NCBI GenBank assembly: GCA_003695605.1 | Contig: RFIK01000145.1 | Coordinates: 1 to 7,508 of the forward strand | DNA: 7,508 bases | From: Chlorobiota bacterium | Lineage (GTDB): Bacteria > Bacteroidota > Ignavibacteria > Kapaibacteriales > NICIL-2 | Reading direction: 5' to 3' | In this document: piece by piece, positions 1-6,741 of the stretch | Numbering within the stretch: position 1 is the stretch's first letter | Layout: every line of letters begins with the position of its first letter | Program-made: the position numbers and the translations under genes | Notes under the pieces: model-generated | What the model was told of the DNA's origin: nothing | The model's input: only the letters and a program-made list of their open reading frames with translations | Database searches by the model: none

Positions 1-2
1 CT

Positions 3-1661
3 GTCACAGGAATTGGTATTGCACCTGTATTCGAGCTCACCGTCCCAACGTTCGGCGATAAACGTGTTCTCACTGTTACGACACTCCAAGCGCAGCTCCG
101 CAATACGAATGACACGCTTGACGGCATCGTCAAAGACATCAGGCTCCGCAACGGCGCCAATCCGCACTTTGCACTCTCGAATGTGCCACAGCTACCCATT
201 CGCGTTCCAGCAGGTGGCTCGCTTACCTTCGATGTCACGTTCACCCCGCAAATCGAAGGCGATCTTAGTGAAGTTATCGAAGCGGTTATCGAAGGTGTCA
301 TTGACCCTGTTGCAGCGACAACGAGCGGACGCGGCATTCTGCCGAAGATCCAAGCAGCCGACGTTACATTCCAACCCACACCCGTCGGTGTCGTCTCCAC
401 GGAGGTCGGTTCACTCATCATTCGTAACACAAGCCAGACAGCACCGCTCACCATCAAGAGCGTCTCATCGCCAAGCACTCCAAGCTTTTGGTTCCAAACG
501 CCCCCCGTTACTCCGCAGGTGATCGCAATCGGCGATTCGCTGGTAATCCCCGTGCAGTTCCGCCCCACGCAGCCAGGACTCAACACCGCGACAGTGACTA
601 TCATTTCCGATGCTGCCCCAGGACCGAATCCTACTCCAGACGCTACGACAACTGTAACCTTAAGGGGCATTGGGCTTGCTCTCTCGATCAGCACACCCCA
701 GGACTTCGGTGACGTCCTGCTGTGTGAAACGAGCGTCTCACGCGTGATTACCATCACTAACCCAGGCACCCAGGATGAAAGTTTCCGCATTACAGCAGAA
801 GGCGATACCGCTGCTTTCACAATCACTGCATCAGATACCATCATTCGTCCAGGTGGCACTGTCACAGTCACTGTCGGCTACATTCCCTCGCCTGGACAGC
901 GGACGCTTACGCTTGTCATCACATCGTCGGCACTCCCGCAACCATATCGAATTACACTCACGGCAGTGGGCATTACTCGTGCATTCGGACTTGCTGTTGA
1001 CGATGCGAACATCGACGTTGGTCGAACAAGACCAGTCACGATTCGTTTTGCTACCACACCTGACGCAGGTTCGCTCGTTCAACGCATCCAACTCCAGCTT
1101 ACGTATAGGACCTCCGCCATCGAAATTGATGACAGGCAATTCCAGACCCTCCAGAACGGCTGGACGTGGTCGCTCCAACACACACCCACCGGCGTGATCC
1201 TCGAAGGAACCAGTGCGTTAGGCATCACTTCTGGTTCTCTCGAAGTGCAAGTGCCCTTTACAGCTTACATCAGCTCTGAGTTGATCCAATCTGTCGTACC
1301 AACGTTGCTCAATGCCAGTGATTACCCATGCTTGGTGGTGCAACCGAGGACTGGAACTATCCGCATTCCCTACTACTGCGCCCAAGAATCCCGCCAGGTC
1401 GTGTTGGTAGGCCCGACGACGTTTTCCATCCATCACGATGGCAGCAACGTTGTGATTTCCGTGAGCATTGGCGAAGACATTCCATACCAACTCGATGTCT
1501 TCTCTTCTGCTGGAATGCTCGTCGCTCACCTTGCCGAGGGCAATCGCCGAGGGAGCTACACCATCACTGTCGGTAGCGACCAGCTACCGAGCGGTGCGTT
1601 CTTTGTGCGACTGTGGACACCACTACAGACAACGGTGCAACCAATTTTGATTGCCCGGTAA
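3..1661 (+). CDS. C-terminal part of a secreted ASH/choice-of-anchor-D repeat protein with a T9SS-like sorting domain (5' truncated)
   Basis: The frame is open from the first complete codon at position 3 to TAA at 1659-1661, so the gene begins outside the window; the ATG at 183 is internal. The 552 visible residues are Thr/Val/Ile-rich beta-sandwich sequence. Repeated domains end in similar phrases: VTGIGIAP (about nt 3-26), SGRGILP (about 327-347), LRGIGLAL (about 660-683) and TAVGITR (about 960-980). These fit the ASH (ASPM-SPD2-Hydin)/choice-of-anchor-D family. A region at about 984-1280 (AVDDANIDVG..., ...LTYRTSAIEI...) looks cohesin-like. The last ~80 residues (about 1422-1658), with YQLDVFSSAGMLV, LPSGAFFVRLW and a final ILIAR, resemble the Por/type IX secretion C-terminal sorting domain. 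I infer an exported, surface-attached or released protein; no enzymatic motif is visible. The gene ends in its own terminator and is probably not co-transcribed with the flagellar genes. Family placement is fairly sure, exact function unknown. Confidence 0.8.
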   Translation, partial: VTGIGIAPVFELTVPTFGDKRVLTVTTLQAQLRNTNDTLDGIVKDIRLRNGANPHFALSNVPQLPIRVPAGGSLTFDVTFTPQIEGDLSEVIEAVIEGVIDPVAATTSGRGILPKIQAADVTFQPTPVGVVSTEVGSLIIRNTSQTAPLTIKSVSSPSTPSFWFQTPPVTPQVIAIGDSLVIPVQFRPTQPGLNTATVTIISDAAPGPNPTPDATTTVTLRGIGLALSISTPQDFGDVLLCETSVSRVITITNPGTQDESFRITAEGDTAAFTITASDTIIRPGGTVTVTVGYIPSPGQRTLTLVITSSALPQPYRITLTAVGITRAFGLAVDDANIDVGRTRPVTIRFATTPDAGSLVQRIQLQLTYRTSAIEIDDRQFQTLQNGWTWSLQHTPTGVILEGTSALGITSGSLEVQVPFTAYISSELIQSVVPTLLNASDYPCLVVQPRTGTIRIPYYCAQESRQVVLVGPTTFSIHHDGSNVVISVSIGEDIPYQLDVFSSAGMLVAHLAEGNRRGSYTITVGSDQLPSGAFFVRLWTPLQTTVQPILIAR

Positions 1662-1690
1662 CTTCGACTTCACGTACACACTGATTCTCC

Positions 1691-1725
1691 CATGGGGCGA
1701 GCGCATGCTCGCCCCATGCGTTTTT
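1691..1725 (+). terminator. Rho-independent terminator after the repeat-protein gene
   Basis: A perfect 12-bp GC-rich stem, CATGGGGCGAGC (1691-1702) with GCTCGCCCCATG (1707-1718), closes a 4-base loop (GCAT). A run of five T follows at 1721-1725. It lies 29 bases after the stop codon at 1659-1661 and just before the flagellar promoter, so it separates the two transcription units. Confidence 0.92.
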
Positions 1726-1740
1726 GCGCGTACCATGTCC

Positions 1741-1757
1741 TTGGCATACAACTTGCG
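1741..1757 (+). promoter_or_regulatory. Putative sigma-54 (RpoN) -24/-12 promoter for the flgF operon
   Basis: The sequence TTGGCATACAACTTGC matches the sigma-54 consensus TGGCAC-N5-TTGC at nearly every position. The invariant GG (1743-1744) and GC (1755-1756) are separated by exactly 10 bases, as the family requires. Taking the C at 1756 as -12, transcription would begin near 1768. That leaves a leader of about 34 bases before the flgF ATG at 1802. The site sits directly after a terminator and before a flagellar operon, the expected place. Sigma-54 control of rod and hook genes is known in several flagellated phyla. It would need an enhancer-binding activator (FleQ/FlrC-like), whose binding site I could not identify. 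Confidence 0.72.
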
Positions 1758-1801
1758 GAGACTATGCTGGACAGGATGTCCCTTTCTCAATCGTACGAAG
1801 G

Positions 1802-2584
1802 ATGCTCAAGGAACTCTACACCGCCGCGCTCGGCATGTTACCGCAGCAAACGCGGCTCGAGATGACAGCCAACAACCTTGCCAACGCGAACACTGTTGGT
1901 TTCAAGCGGAGTGGGATCTTCGAGCAATCTCTCATCGAGGCGCGGGAGAATCTACTCAACGTTCGTGGGGATGCCGAAACCGAAGATCTCCCGATTAGCC
2001 AGTACGTAGATTTTCGACCTGGCGCACTCCTAAAAACTGGAAACCCGCTCGACCTCGCGCTCGATGGTGCCGACACCTTCTTTGTCGTCCTTGCTCAAGA
2101 CGGCAGCGAGCATCTGACCCGCGCAGGCCACTTCACGCTGAACGATCAAGGGATGGTCATCACGCCGGACGGAATGATGCTTCTGTCCACGAACGGTCCG
2201 ATCCGTATCGAGCTACCTCAGCAAGGTGACAATACCAATGGCGATACCACTGCGCGGCAAATTCAAATCTCGCCGCAAGGTGAACTTCAACTCAACGGGC
2301 AGTTCGTTGCTCAACTCCGTGTCGTGCAGGTTCGCAACCCTCAAACTCTCGAGCGCTCGAGCAGCACATGCTTCCAGCCTACCGATGATACCGACATCCG
2401 CGAGCTTGATGTAGCAACTCTTCGCGTGCAGCAGGGATACCTGGAAGCTTCGAACGTCAACGTTGTCAGCGAATTGGTTTCGATGATTCAACTTCAGCGC
2501 ATGTTCGAACTGGGACAAAAGGTCATCCAAACCAACGACGGAACGCTCGAACGCTCGATTGACATCGGACGCTTCACATCATAA
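1802..2584 (+). CDS. flgF: Flagellar proximal rod protein FlgF
   Basis: FlgF is a structural subunit of the proximal rod, the periplasmic drive shaft linking the MS-ring to the distal rod; it is exported by the flagellar type III apparatus. The 260-residue product, close to the family's usual ~250, opens with the rod/hook N-terminal motif (LYTAALGM, then NNLANANTVGFK at residues 24-35). It has the central GNPLDLALDGADTFFVV and TRAGHFTLNDQG signatures (about residues 80-117) and ends in the conserved helix GYLEASNVNVVSELVSMIQLQRMFE (about 212-236). FlgF and FlgG are paralogues; the divergence from the textbook FlgG next door and the first position favour FlgF. I chose ATG 1802 because it starts at the family N-terminus. 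The upstream in-frame TTG at 1724 lies in the terminator T-run and before the predicted transcription start. The ribosome site is weak: AAGG abuts the start codon. No signal peptide, as expected. Confidence 0.93.
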   Translation: MLKELYTAALGMLPQQTRLEMTANNLANANTVGFKRSGIFEQSLIEARENLLNVRGDAETEDLPISQYVDFRPGALLKTGNPLDLALDGADTFFVVLAQDGSEHLTRAGHFTLNDQGMVITPDGMMLLSTNGPIRIELPQQGDNTNGDTTARQIQISPQGELQLNGQFVAQLRVVQVRNPQTLERSSSTCFQPTDDTDIRELDVATLRVQQGYLEASNVNVVSELVSMIQLQRMFELGQKVIQTNDGTLERSIDIGRFTS

Positions 2585-2590
2585 TCCCAT

Positions 2591-2596
2591 GGAGGT
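2591..2596 (+). promoter_or_regulatory. Strong ribosome binding site of flgG
   Basis: GGAGGT lies 8 bases before the flgG ATG at 2605, a near-ideal Shine-Dalgarno. It confirms this start and is stronger than the sites of the other genes here. That would fit the higher demand for FlgG, the most abundant rod subunit, although that link is inference. Confidence 0.85.
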
Positions 2597-2604
2597 AATC
2601 TGCA

Positions 2605-3396
2605 ATGGACAAAACGCTAACTACCGCAGCAACTGGATTGAGCGCTCAACAGCGCTTCGTCGAAGTAATCGCAAACAACTTAGCGAACGTCAACACGACG
2701 GGCTACAAAAAGGTGCGTCCTGAATTTCAGGACCTCCTCTACGAAACTGTCCGCCCGATGGGCGTTACTGCTGCATCGGGTGTGGAGCCTTTGCCAGACG
2801 TCCAGATTGGTAGCGGTACTGAACTCGTCGCAACAACACGCCAATTTGCACAAGGCACGATTACCGAAACAGGCAACATGCTCGATCTTGCCATCAACGG
2901 TGAAGGCTTCTTCCAGGTACTCTGCCCGGATAACACCATCGCATATACTCGCGATGGATCGTTCACCGTCAATCGCAATGGTGAGATCGTCACGTCACAA
3001 GGGTACTTCCTCGAGCCACGCATCACTGTTCCAGACAACGCAACCGAAATCCGCATTAGTCGCGATGGCATCGTTACTGCCGTCCTCGACGGCAACCAAG
3101 CAGACGAACGCGAGATCGGGCGTATCACGTTGGTTCGCTTCATCAATCCGGCTGGCTTACGCTCGGTTGGTGACAACCTCTTCCTGGCAACGAATGCATC
3201 GGGCCCACCCATTGAAGAGCAACCCGGCACCAACAACACTGGCGAACTCATCCAGGGACATCTGGAATCGTCGAATGTGGACCTGGTGCAGGAAATGGTG
3301 AACATGATCATCGCCCAGCGAGCTTACGAGATCAACTCCAAGTCTGTCCAAACCGCCGACACGATTCTCGGTACAGCAGTCAACCTCAAACGGTAA
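2605..3396 (+). CDS. flgG: Flagellar distal rod protein FlgG
   Basis: FlgG forms the distal rod that crosses the peptidoglycan and the P- and L-rings and joins the hook. The 263-residue product has the usual length (~260). Its landmarks run in order: NNLANVNTTGYKK at residues 24-36; the FlgG-specific EFQDLLYETVRP stretch at 40-51, part of the long Dc region that separates FlgG from the hook protein FlgE; VQIGSGTELVATTRQFAQGT (66-85); GNMLDLAINGEGFFQV (90-105); YTRDGSFTVNRNGEIVTSQGY (114-134); and the C-terminal LESSNVDLVQEMVNMIIAQRAYE (220-242) ending KSVQTADTILGTAVNLKR. There is no signal peptide, as expected for export through the flagellar apparatus. It follows flgF by 20 bases with a strong ribosome binding site and is followed by flgA after 4 bases. 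Confidence 0.97.
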   Translation: MDKTLTTAATGLSAQQRFVEVIANNLANVNTTGYKKVRPEFQDLLYETVRPMGVTAASGVEPLPDVQIGSGTELVATTRQFAQGTITETGNMLDLAINGEGFFQVLCPDNTIAYTRDGSFTVNRNGEIVTSQGYFLEPRITVPDNATEIRISRDGIVTAVLDGNQADEREIGRITLVRFINPAGLRSVGDNLFLATNASGPPIEEQPGTNNTGELIQGHLESSNVDLVQEMVNMIIAQRAYEINSKSVQTADTILGTAVNLKR

Positions 3397-3400
3397 CGCA

Positions 3401-4129
3401 ATGCAATGTATCGTGCTCGTTGTTGTTGTGCTCATCCTCGGTGCAGCCAGTAGTTACGCAGAGCAAGGAGGCGGCTCCACCTTTTCTGCTGCTACGTTAC
3501 AGCGCGGGATCGAAGCGTACCTGCGCGAGCAACTCGGCCCGGACGACGAAATCTCGTTCCCTACCCCACTGCAAGACATTCATTTCGACGAGCCGATGGT
3601 TGTCGCCCATTGCCGCAGCACTGGTCGTCTGGCTGGGCGCACAGAAGTAGAGCTTTCCTTCGTTGTCGGCTCACATCAGTTGCACCGCATCCGTGTGCCG
3701 GTAGTCATCACACCCTACCGGATGGTGCCTATTGCTAAGCATGGGCTGGAACGTGGCGTTCGTCTCACAAGCAACGACATCGCCTTCGAGCGGAGAGATG
3801 CAACGCGACTACTCGATCTTTTGCCAGATTCGCTTGTTGGTATGCGCATTGCGCAGTCAGTGACTGCTGGCACTCCACTACTCAAATCTCTGCTGCTCGG
3901 CAGTGGCAGTGTCCGTAATGGCGAGCAAGTAACCCTTGTTCTCCGCAGCGGTGCAATAGCAATTCGCACCCAGGCACGCACACTCCACAGCGCTGAGGTT
4001 GGCAGAACCGTCAAGGTCCGCCGTGATGATACCGGTGCGGTCTTCATCGGCAGACTTACCGACGAGAAAACCGTCGTCGTCGAACTCAATCGGAATAGCA
4101 CAACAGAACTTCGTACGGAGGTACCATGA
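3401..4129 (+). CDS. flgA: Flagellar basal body P-ring formation chaperone FlgA
   Basis: FlgA is the periplasmic chaperone that binds FlgI and promotes its assembly into the P-ring around the rod. The 242-residue product begins with a Sec signal peptide (MQCIVLVVVVLILGAASSYA, cleavage probably after Ala20). Next come a variable region and an SAF-like domain at about residues 107-168, with YRMVPIAKHGLERGVRLTSNDI and VTAGTPLLKS. The C-terminal beta domain has the family pattern VRNGEQVTLVLRSGAIAI ... GRTVKVRRDDTGAVFIGRL (171-219). FlgA sequences are poorly conserved, so the call rests on the SAF/C-terminal pattern, the signal peptide and the place between flgG and flgH. It starts 4 bases after the flgG stop with no clear Shine-Dalgarno, suggesting translational coupling. 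Its last bases overlap the flgH start (ATGA at 4126-4129). Confidence 0.9.
   Translation: MQCIVLVVVVLILGAASSYAEQGGGSTFSAATLQRGIEAYLREQLGPDDEISFPTPLQDIHFDEPMVVAHCRSTGRLAGRTEVELSFVVGSHQLHRIRVPVVITPYRMVPIAKHGLERGVRLTSNDIAFERRDATRLLDLLPDSLVGMRIAQSVTAGTPLLKSLLLGSGSVRNGEQVTLVLRSGAIAIRTQARTLHSAEVGRTVKVRRDDTGAVFIGRLTDEKTVVVELNRNSTTELRTEVP
4117..4122 (+). promoter_or_regulatory. Ribosome binding site of flgH inside the flgA end
   Basis: GGAGGT ends only 3 bases before the flgH ATG at 4126, inside the last codons of flgA. The spacing is shorter than ideal, but the overlapping ATGA could let terminating ribosomes restart directly. Confidence 0.6.
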
Positions 4130-4692
4130 TCCTGCGATGCATCGTGGTTCTGATCTTCGGCACTCTTGCGGCAAATGCCCAGTTTGGTGAAGGCGCCACT
4201 CGATCGCTCTACTCCGACGTCAAAGCCTTCCGGAAGGGCGACGTCGTCACTATTCTGATTGTCGAGGATGCACAAGCAGATAACCAAGCAACAACCCAGA
4301 ACAACACCTCAACGGACTTGAGCGTCCAGGCAAACGGTTCGCTCGGTAACACTCAAGGCAGTGCCAGTGCTGGTATCGGCACGCAGAACAACTTCAGCGG
4401 GCGCGGCTCCACCAACCGATCCGAACGCATCCGCGCAAAACTGACTGCTCGCATCACCGACGCATCGAACCTCAATGCGCTGAAAATCGAAGGCACACGA
4501 ACGGTGAGCATCAACGGCGAGACCCAAGCCATTACGCTCAGAGGTTCTGTCCGCTTTGTGGATATCAACCCCGATAACACGGTCTATTCGTACCAGATTG
4601 CCGACCTTGTCCTCATCTACAACGGCGACGGCGTTATCTCGAAAGCCCAAGAGCCAGGTCTCTTCACCAAATTCTTGCGATTCCTTTTCTAA
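4126..4692 (+). CDS. flgH: Flagellar L-ring protein FlgH
   Basis: FlgH forms the outer-membrane L-ring, the bushing through which the rod exits the cell. The 188-residue product is shorter than the ~230-residue enterobacterial protein. It carries the family core: SLYSDVKAFRKGDVVTILIVEDAQADNQATT (27-57), a Gly/Ser/Asn/Thr-rich middle (58-98), KIEGTRTVSINGETQAITLRGSVRFVDINPDNTVYSYQIADLVLIYNGDGVISKAQEPG (120-178), and an aromatic end, FTKFLRFLF. The N-terminus (MILRCIVVLIFGTLAANA) looks like a signal peptidase I signal cleaved after the ANA at residues 16-18. FlgH is normally a lipoprotein, but no lipobox cysteine follows the hydrophobic stretch; the only nearby cysteine is residue 5, before it. 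Alternative starts do not supply one. It overlaps flgA by 4 bases and precedes flgI by 3. Confidence 0.95.
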   Translation: MILRCIVVLIFGTLAANAQFGEGATRSLYSDVKAFRKGDVVTILIVEDAQADNQATTQNNTSTDLSVQANGSLGNTQGSASAGIGTQNNFSGRGSTNRSERIRAKLTARITDASNLNALKIEGTRTVSINGETQAITLRGSVRFVDINPDNTVYSYQIADLVLIYNGDGVISKAQEPGLFTKFLRFLF

Positions 4693-4695
4693 GCG

Positions 4696-5799
4696 ATGGA
4701 ACGATTACTCTGCACACTGATCGTCGCGCTGCTTGCAACGGACATCAGCCTCGCCGATCGCATCAAGGACATTGCCACGATCGAAGGGAGCGGCGGTATT
4801 CAGGTCGTCGGCTACGGCTTGGTCACCGGGTTGAACAATACCGGCGATTCCCCACGTTCGAGCTTTACCATTCAGTCGGTGCTCAACATGCTCAAACGCT
4901 TCGGACTGACGCCGCAGCAGAGCATCTTCCTGCAAAGAACGCAAAACGTCGCTGCCGTCATGGTGACTGCGACCGTCCCAGCGTTCGCACGCGCTGGAAC
5001 CAAAGTGGACGTCACCGTCTCGAGCATCGGCGATGCACGGTCACTGCAAGGTGGCACGCTCATCATGACTCCTCTTGTCGCAAACGACGGAACTGTCTTC
5101 GGCATCGCACAAGGTCCGCTCAGTGTCGGTGGCTACTCGATTTCTTCGCTGGGCTCGAGTTCCGGGAAAAATCTCACCAACACCGGCCGTATCCCCGGCG
5201 GACTCCTCTTGGAACGGAACGTCGAGGGAACGCTCGCTGCAACCGGGCAAGTGCGCATCATCCTCAATCACCCAGACTACACCACTGCGACGCGGATCGC
5301 GGCTGCAATCAACGCACTCGATGGCCTTGCGAATTCGGCACAAGCGCTTGATCCTGCAACCGTCGTGGTGCGCTTTCCCAGCGGAACAACCCAAGCGCAG
5401 GCGATCGAGTACATCGCACGTATCGAAGCTGCCGAGGTCGCTGTTGACGTCGCGGGCAAAGTTGTCATCAACGAGCGTACTGGCACCGTTGTCGTCGGAG
5501 GCAACGTGCGGCTTCTCCCCGCAGTTGTTGCTCACGGTGGCTTGGAAATCGAAATCCAGCAGATCAACACCGTCGTCCAGCCCGCACCGTTTACAATTGG
5601 TACAACAGCGCGTGTATCGAATGCGTTCGTGCGTACGCAAGAGCAGAACAATCCAGCGGTAGCACTGCCCGCGACTGCAACGGTGCAAGACTTGGCAAAT
5701 GCACTCAACTCACTGAAAGTTTCTCCACGGGATTTGGTTGCGATCTTCCAAGCGCTCAAACAAGCAGGAGCGTTGCAAGCAGAACTTGTCATCCAATGA
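4696..5799 (+). CDS. flgI: Flagellar P-ring protein FlgI
   Basis: FlgI forms the periplasmic P-ring, which surrounds the rod at the peptidoglycan layer and, with the L-ring, makes the bushing. The 367-residue product matches the family length (~365). It opens with a Sec signal peptide (MERLLCTLIVALLATDISLA, cleavage before Asp21), giving a mature N-terminus DRIKDIATIEG. It then shows VVGYGLVTGLNNTGDS (37-52), VMVTATVPAFARAGTKVDVTVSSIGDARSLQGGTLIMTPL (88-127), VFGIAQGPLSVGGY (134-147), VVINERTGTVVVGGNVRLLPAVVAHGGLEIEI (256-287), and the terminal VQDLANALNSLKVSPRDLVAIFQALKQAGALQAELVIQ. All are hallmark FlgI segments. It starts 3 bases after the flgH stop without a visible Shine-Dalgarno, so translation is probably coupled. 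FlgI matches FlgA and FlgH, encoded just upstream, as its functional partners. Confidence 0.97.
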   Translation: MERLLCTLIVALLATDISLADRIKDIATIEGSGGIQVVGYGLVTGLNNTGDSPRSSFTIQSVLNMLKRFGLTPQQSIFLQRTQNVAAVMVTATVPAFARAGTKVDVTVSSIGDARSLQGGTLIMTPLVANDGTVFGIAQGPLSVGGYSISSLGSSSGKNLTNTGRIPGGLLLERNVEGTLAATGQVRIILNHPDYTTATRIAAAINALDGLANSAQALDPATVVVRFPSGTTQAQAIEYIARIEAAEVAVDVAGKVVINERTGTVVVGGNVRLLPAVVAHGGLEIEIQQINTVVQPAPFTIGTTARVSNAFVRTQEQNNPAVALPATATVQDLANALNSLKVSPRDLVAIFQALKQAGALQAELVIQ

Positions 5800-5802
5800 G
5801 CC

Positions 5803-6678
5803 ATGGACGCACCTATTCAAACACTCGCCACCGAACAGCAGCGCAGCGCCGCTCTTGAGCACCAGCTCGGCAACGCTAAACTCGACCGCATCGCTACGCA
5901 AGCTTCTACAGCAAACATCAATCCAACAACAGCAGCCTCCGTTGCACGGGGGTTTGAATCGCTCTTCATCAACGAGCTCTACAAAACGATGCGACAGGCG
6001 ATGCTCGATTCAAGCCGGGACGATACTGACCTAAGCTTCGGAGCGGACATCCTCGAGACCATCGGTGACATGGAGCTTGCCGAACAGCTCGCTCGCACGG
6101 GCAAAGGCATCGGTATTGCGCAGATGGTCTACCGCTACTTGACCGGCGACGATGATCTCCCTGCCATCACTGTGCAACTGCCTATATCCCCAAAGCCAGA
6201 AGCGAAGAATGCTCCTTCCCCATCACCTGCACCAGAGCAGAAACAGTCTGCACCAACAAGCGCACCACCCGTTCGACTGATGGAGCGCCTTGCGCCGTTC
6301 GACAACACGATTGAACGTGCAGCCACTGCACATGAGGTTCCGCCGTGGCTCATCAAGGCAGTCATTGCAGCCGAATCAGCGGGCGATCCGACAGCAGTTT
6401 CCCGTGCAGGCGCAAAAGGCTTGATGCAACTGATGGAGGGAACAGCACGTGATCTCGGTGTCGAAGATGCATTCGACCCTGAGCAGAACATCTGGGGCGG
6501 CACACGGTACCTGCGAATGATGCTCGACCGCTTTGGCTCCATTCCGCTCGCCCTGGCTGCCTACAATGCCGGCCCTGGCGCTGTCGAACGCTACGGTGGT
6601 ATTCCTCCCTACAACGAGACACAGAACTACGTCCGCCGCGTGCAGCACTACGCCGCACTCTTCCGCACAAACACGTAG
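5803..6678 (+). CDS. flgJ: FlgJ rod-binding protein fused to a lytic transglycosylase (SLT) domain
   Basis: The N-terminal half is the FlgJ rod-binding/rod-cap domain (about residues 44-114): ARGFESLFINELYKTMRQAM, a charged loop, DILETIGDMELAEQLARTGKGIGIAQMVYRYL. A Pro/Ala/Gln-rich linker (about 118-157) follows. The C-terminal half (about 163-285) is a transglycosylase SLT (GH23-like) domain: IKAVIAAESAGDP with catalytic Glu191 (codon 6373-6375), RAGAKGLMQLMEGTARDLGV (201-220), FDPEQNIWGGTRYL (224-237), LALAAYNAGPGAVERYGGIPPYNETQNYVRRV (249-280). The product should scaffold rod assembly and cut peptidoglycan glycan strands so the rod can pass. In gamma- and betaproteobacteria the fused enzyme is a glucosaminidase-type (GH73) domain, so the catalytic half here is a different fold. 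No signal peptide is seen, consistent with export through the flagellar apparatus. It starts 3 bases after flgI without a clear Shine-Dalgarno. All SLT motifs look intact. Confidence 0.95.
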   Translation: MDAPIQTLATEQQRSAALEHQLGNAKLDRIATQASTANINPTTAASVARGFESLFINELYKTMRQAMLDSSRDDTDLSFGADILETIGDMELAEQLARTGKGIGIAQMVYRYLTGDDDLPAITVQLPISPKPEAKNAPSPSPAPEQKQSAPTSAPPVRLMERLAPFDNTIERAATAHEVPPWLIKAVIAAESAGDPTAVSRAGAKGLMQLMEGTARDLGVEDAFDPEQNIWGGTRYLRMMLDRFGSIPLALAAYNAGPGAVERYGGIPPYNETQNYVRRVQHYAALFRTNT

Positions 6679-6732
6679 CTACAGTTTCTCGAGCGGATGC
6701 CGATACGTTGGACGGACGTCCCACAACCTGGA

Positions 6733-6737
6733 AAAGG
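6733..6737 (+). promoter_or_regulatory. Candidate ribosome binding site deciding the flgN start
   Basis: AAAGG lies 4 bases before the ATG at 6742. The earlier in-frame ATG at 6697 has only a weak GAG in front and adds 15 residues rich in Pro, Gly and Trp that do not fit the all-helical FlgN family. I therefore prefer 6742. Confidence 0.5.
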
Positions 6738-6741
6738 TGCA

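Noticed and set aside
183..185. ATG as the start of the repeat protein
   Set aside because: The same frame stays open to the window start and encodes a continuation of the repeat domains (VTGIGIAP...), so this ATG is internal.
13..522. 169-codon open frame on the + strand overlapping the repeat protein
   Set aside because: It is Ser/Arg/His-rich, out of frame with the clear ASH-domain reading, and has no recognisable domain.
1724..1801. Upstream TTG start extending FlgF by 26 residues
   Set aside because: It lies in the terminator T-run and before the predicted transcription start, and the extra residues do not fit the FlgF N-terminus, which begins at ATG 1802.
1662..1801. tRNA, small RNA, CRISPR or mobile element in the only sizeable intergenic region
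   Set aside because: The 140 bases are accounted for by a terminator, a promoter and a short leader; no cloverleaf, direct repeats or transposase remnants are visible there or elsewhere.
2739..3311. 190-codon open frame on the - strand
   Set aside because: It is antisense to the highly conserved flgG and reads as low-complexity Ser/Arg/Pro sequence; codon bias of flgG explains it.
5041..5688. 215-codon open frame on the - strand
   Set aside because: It lies entirely opposite flgI, has a Cys/Arg-rich composition without domain character, and has no promoter or ribosome site; it is a shadow of a conserved gene.
6697..6741. Earlier FlgN start at ATG 6697
   Set aside because: Possible, but it lacks a good ribosome site and adds a Pro/Gly/Trp-rich stretch unlike FlgN; ATG 6742 has AAAGG in front. 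Kept as an alternative only.
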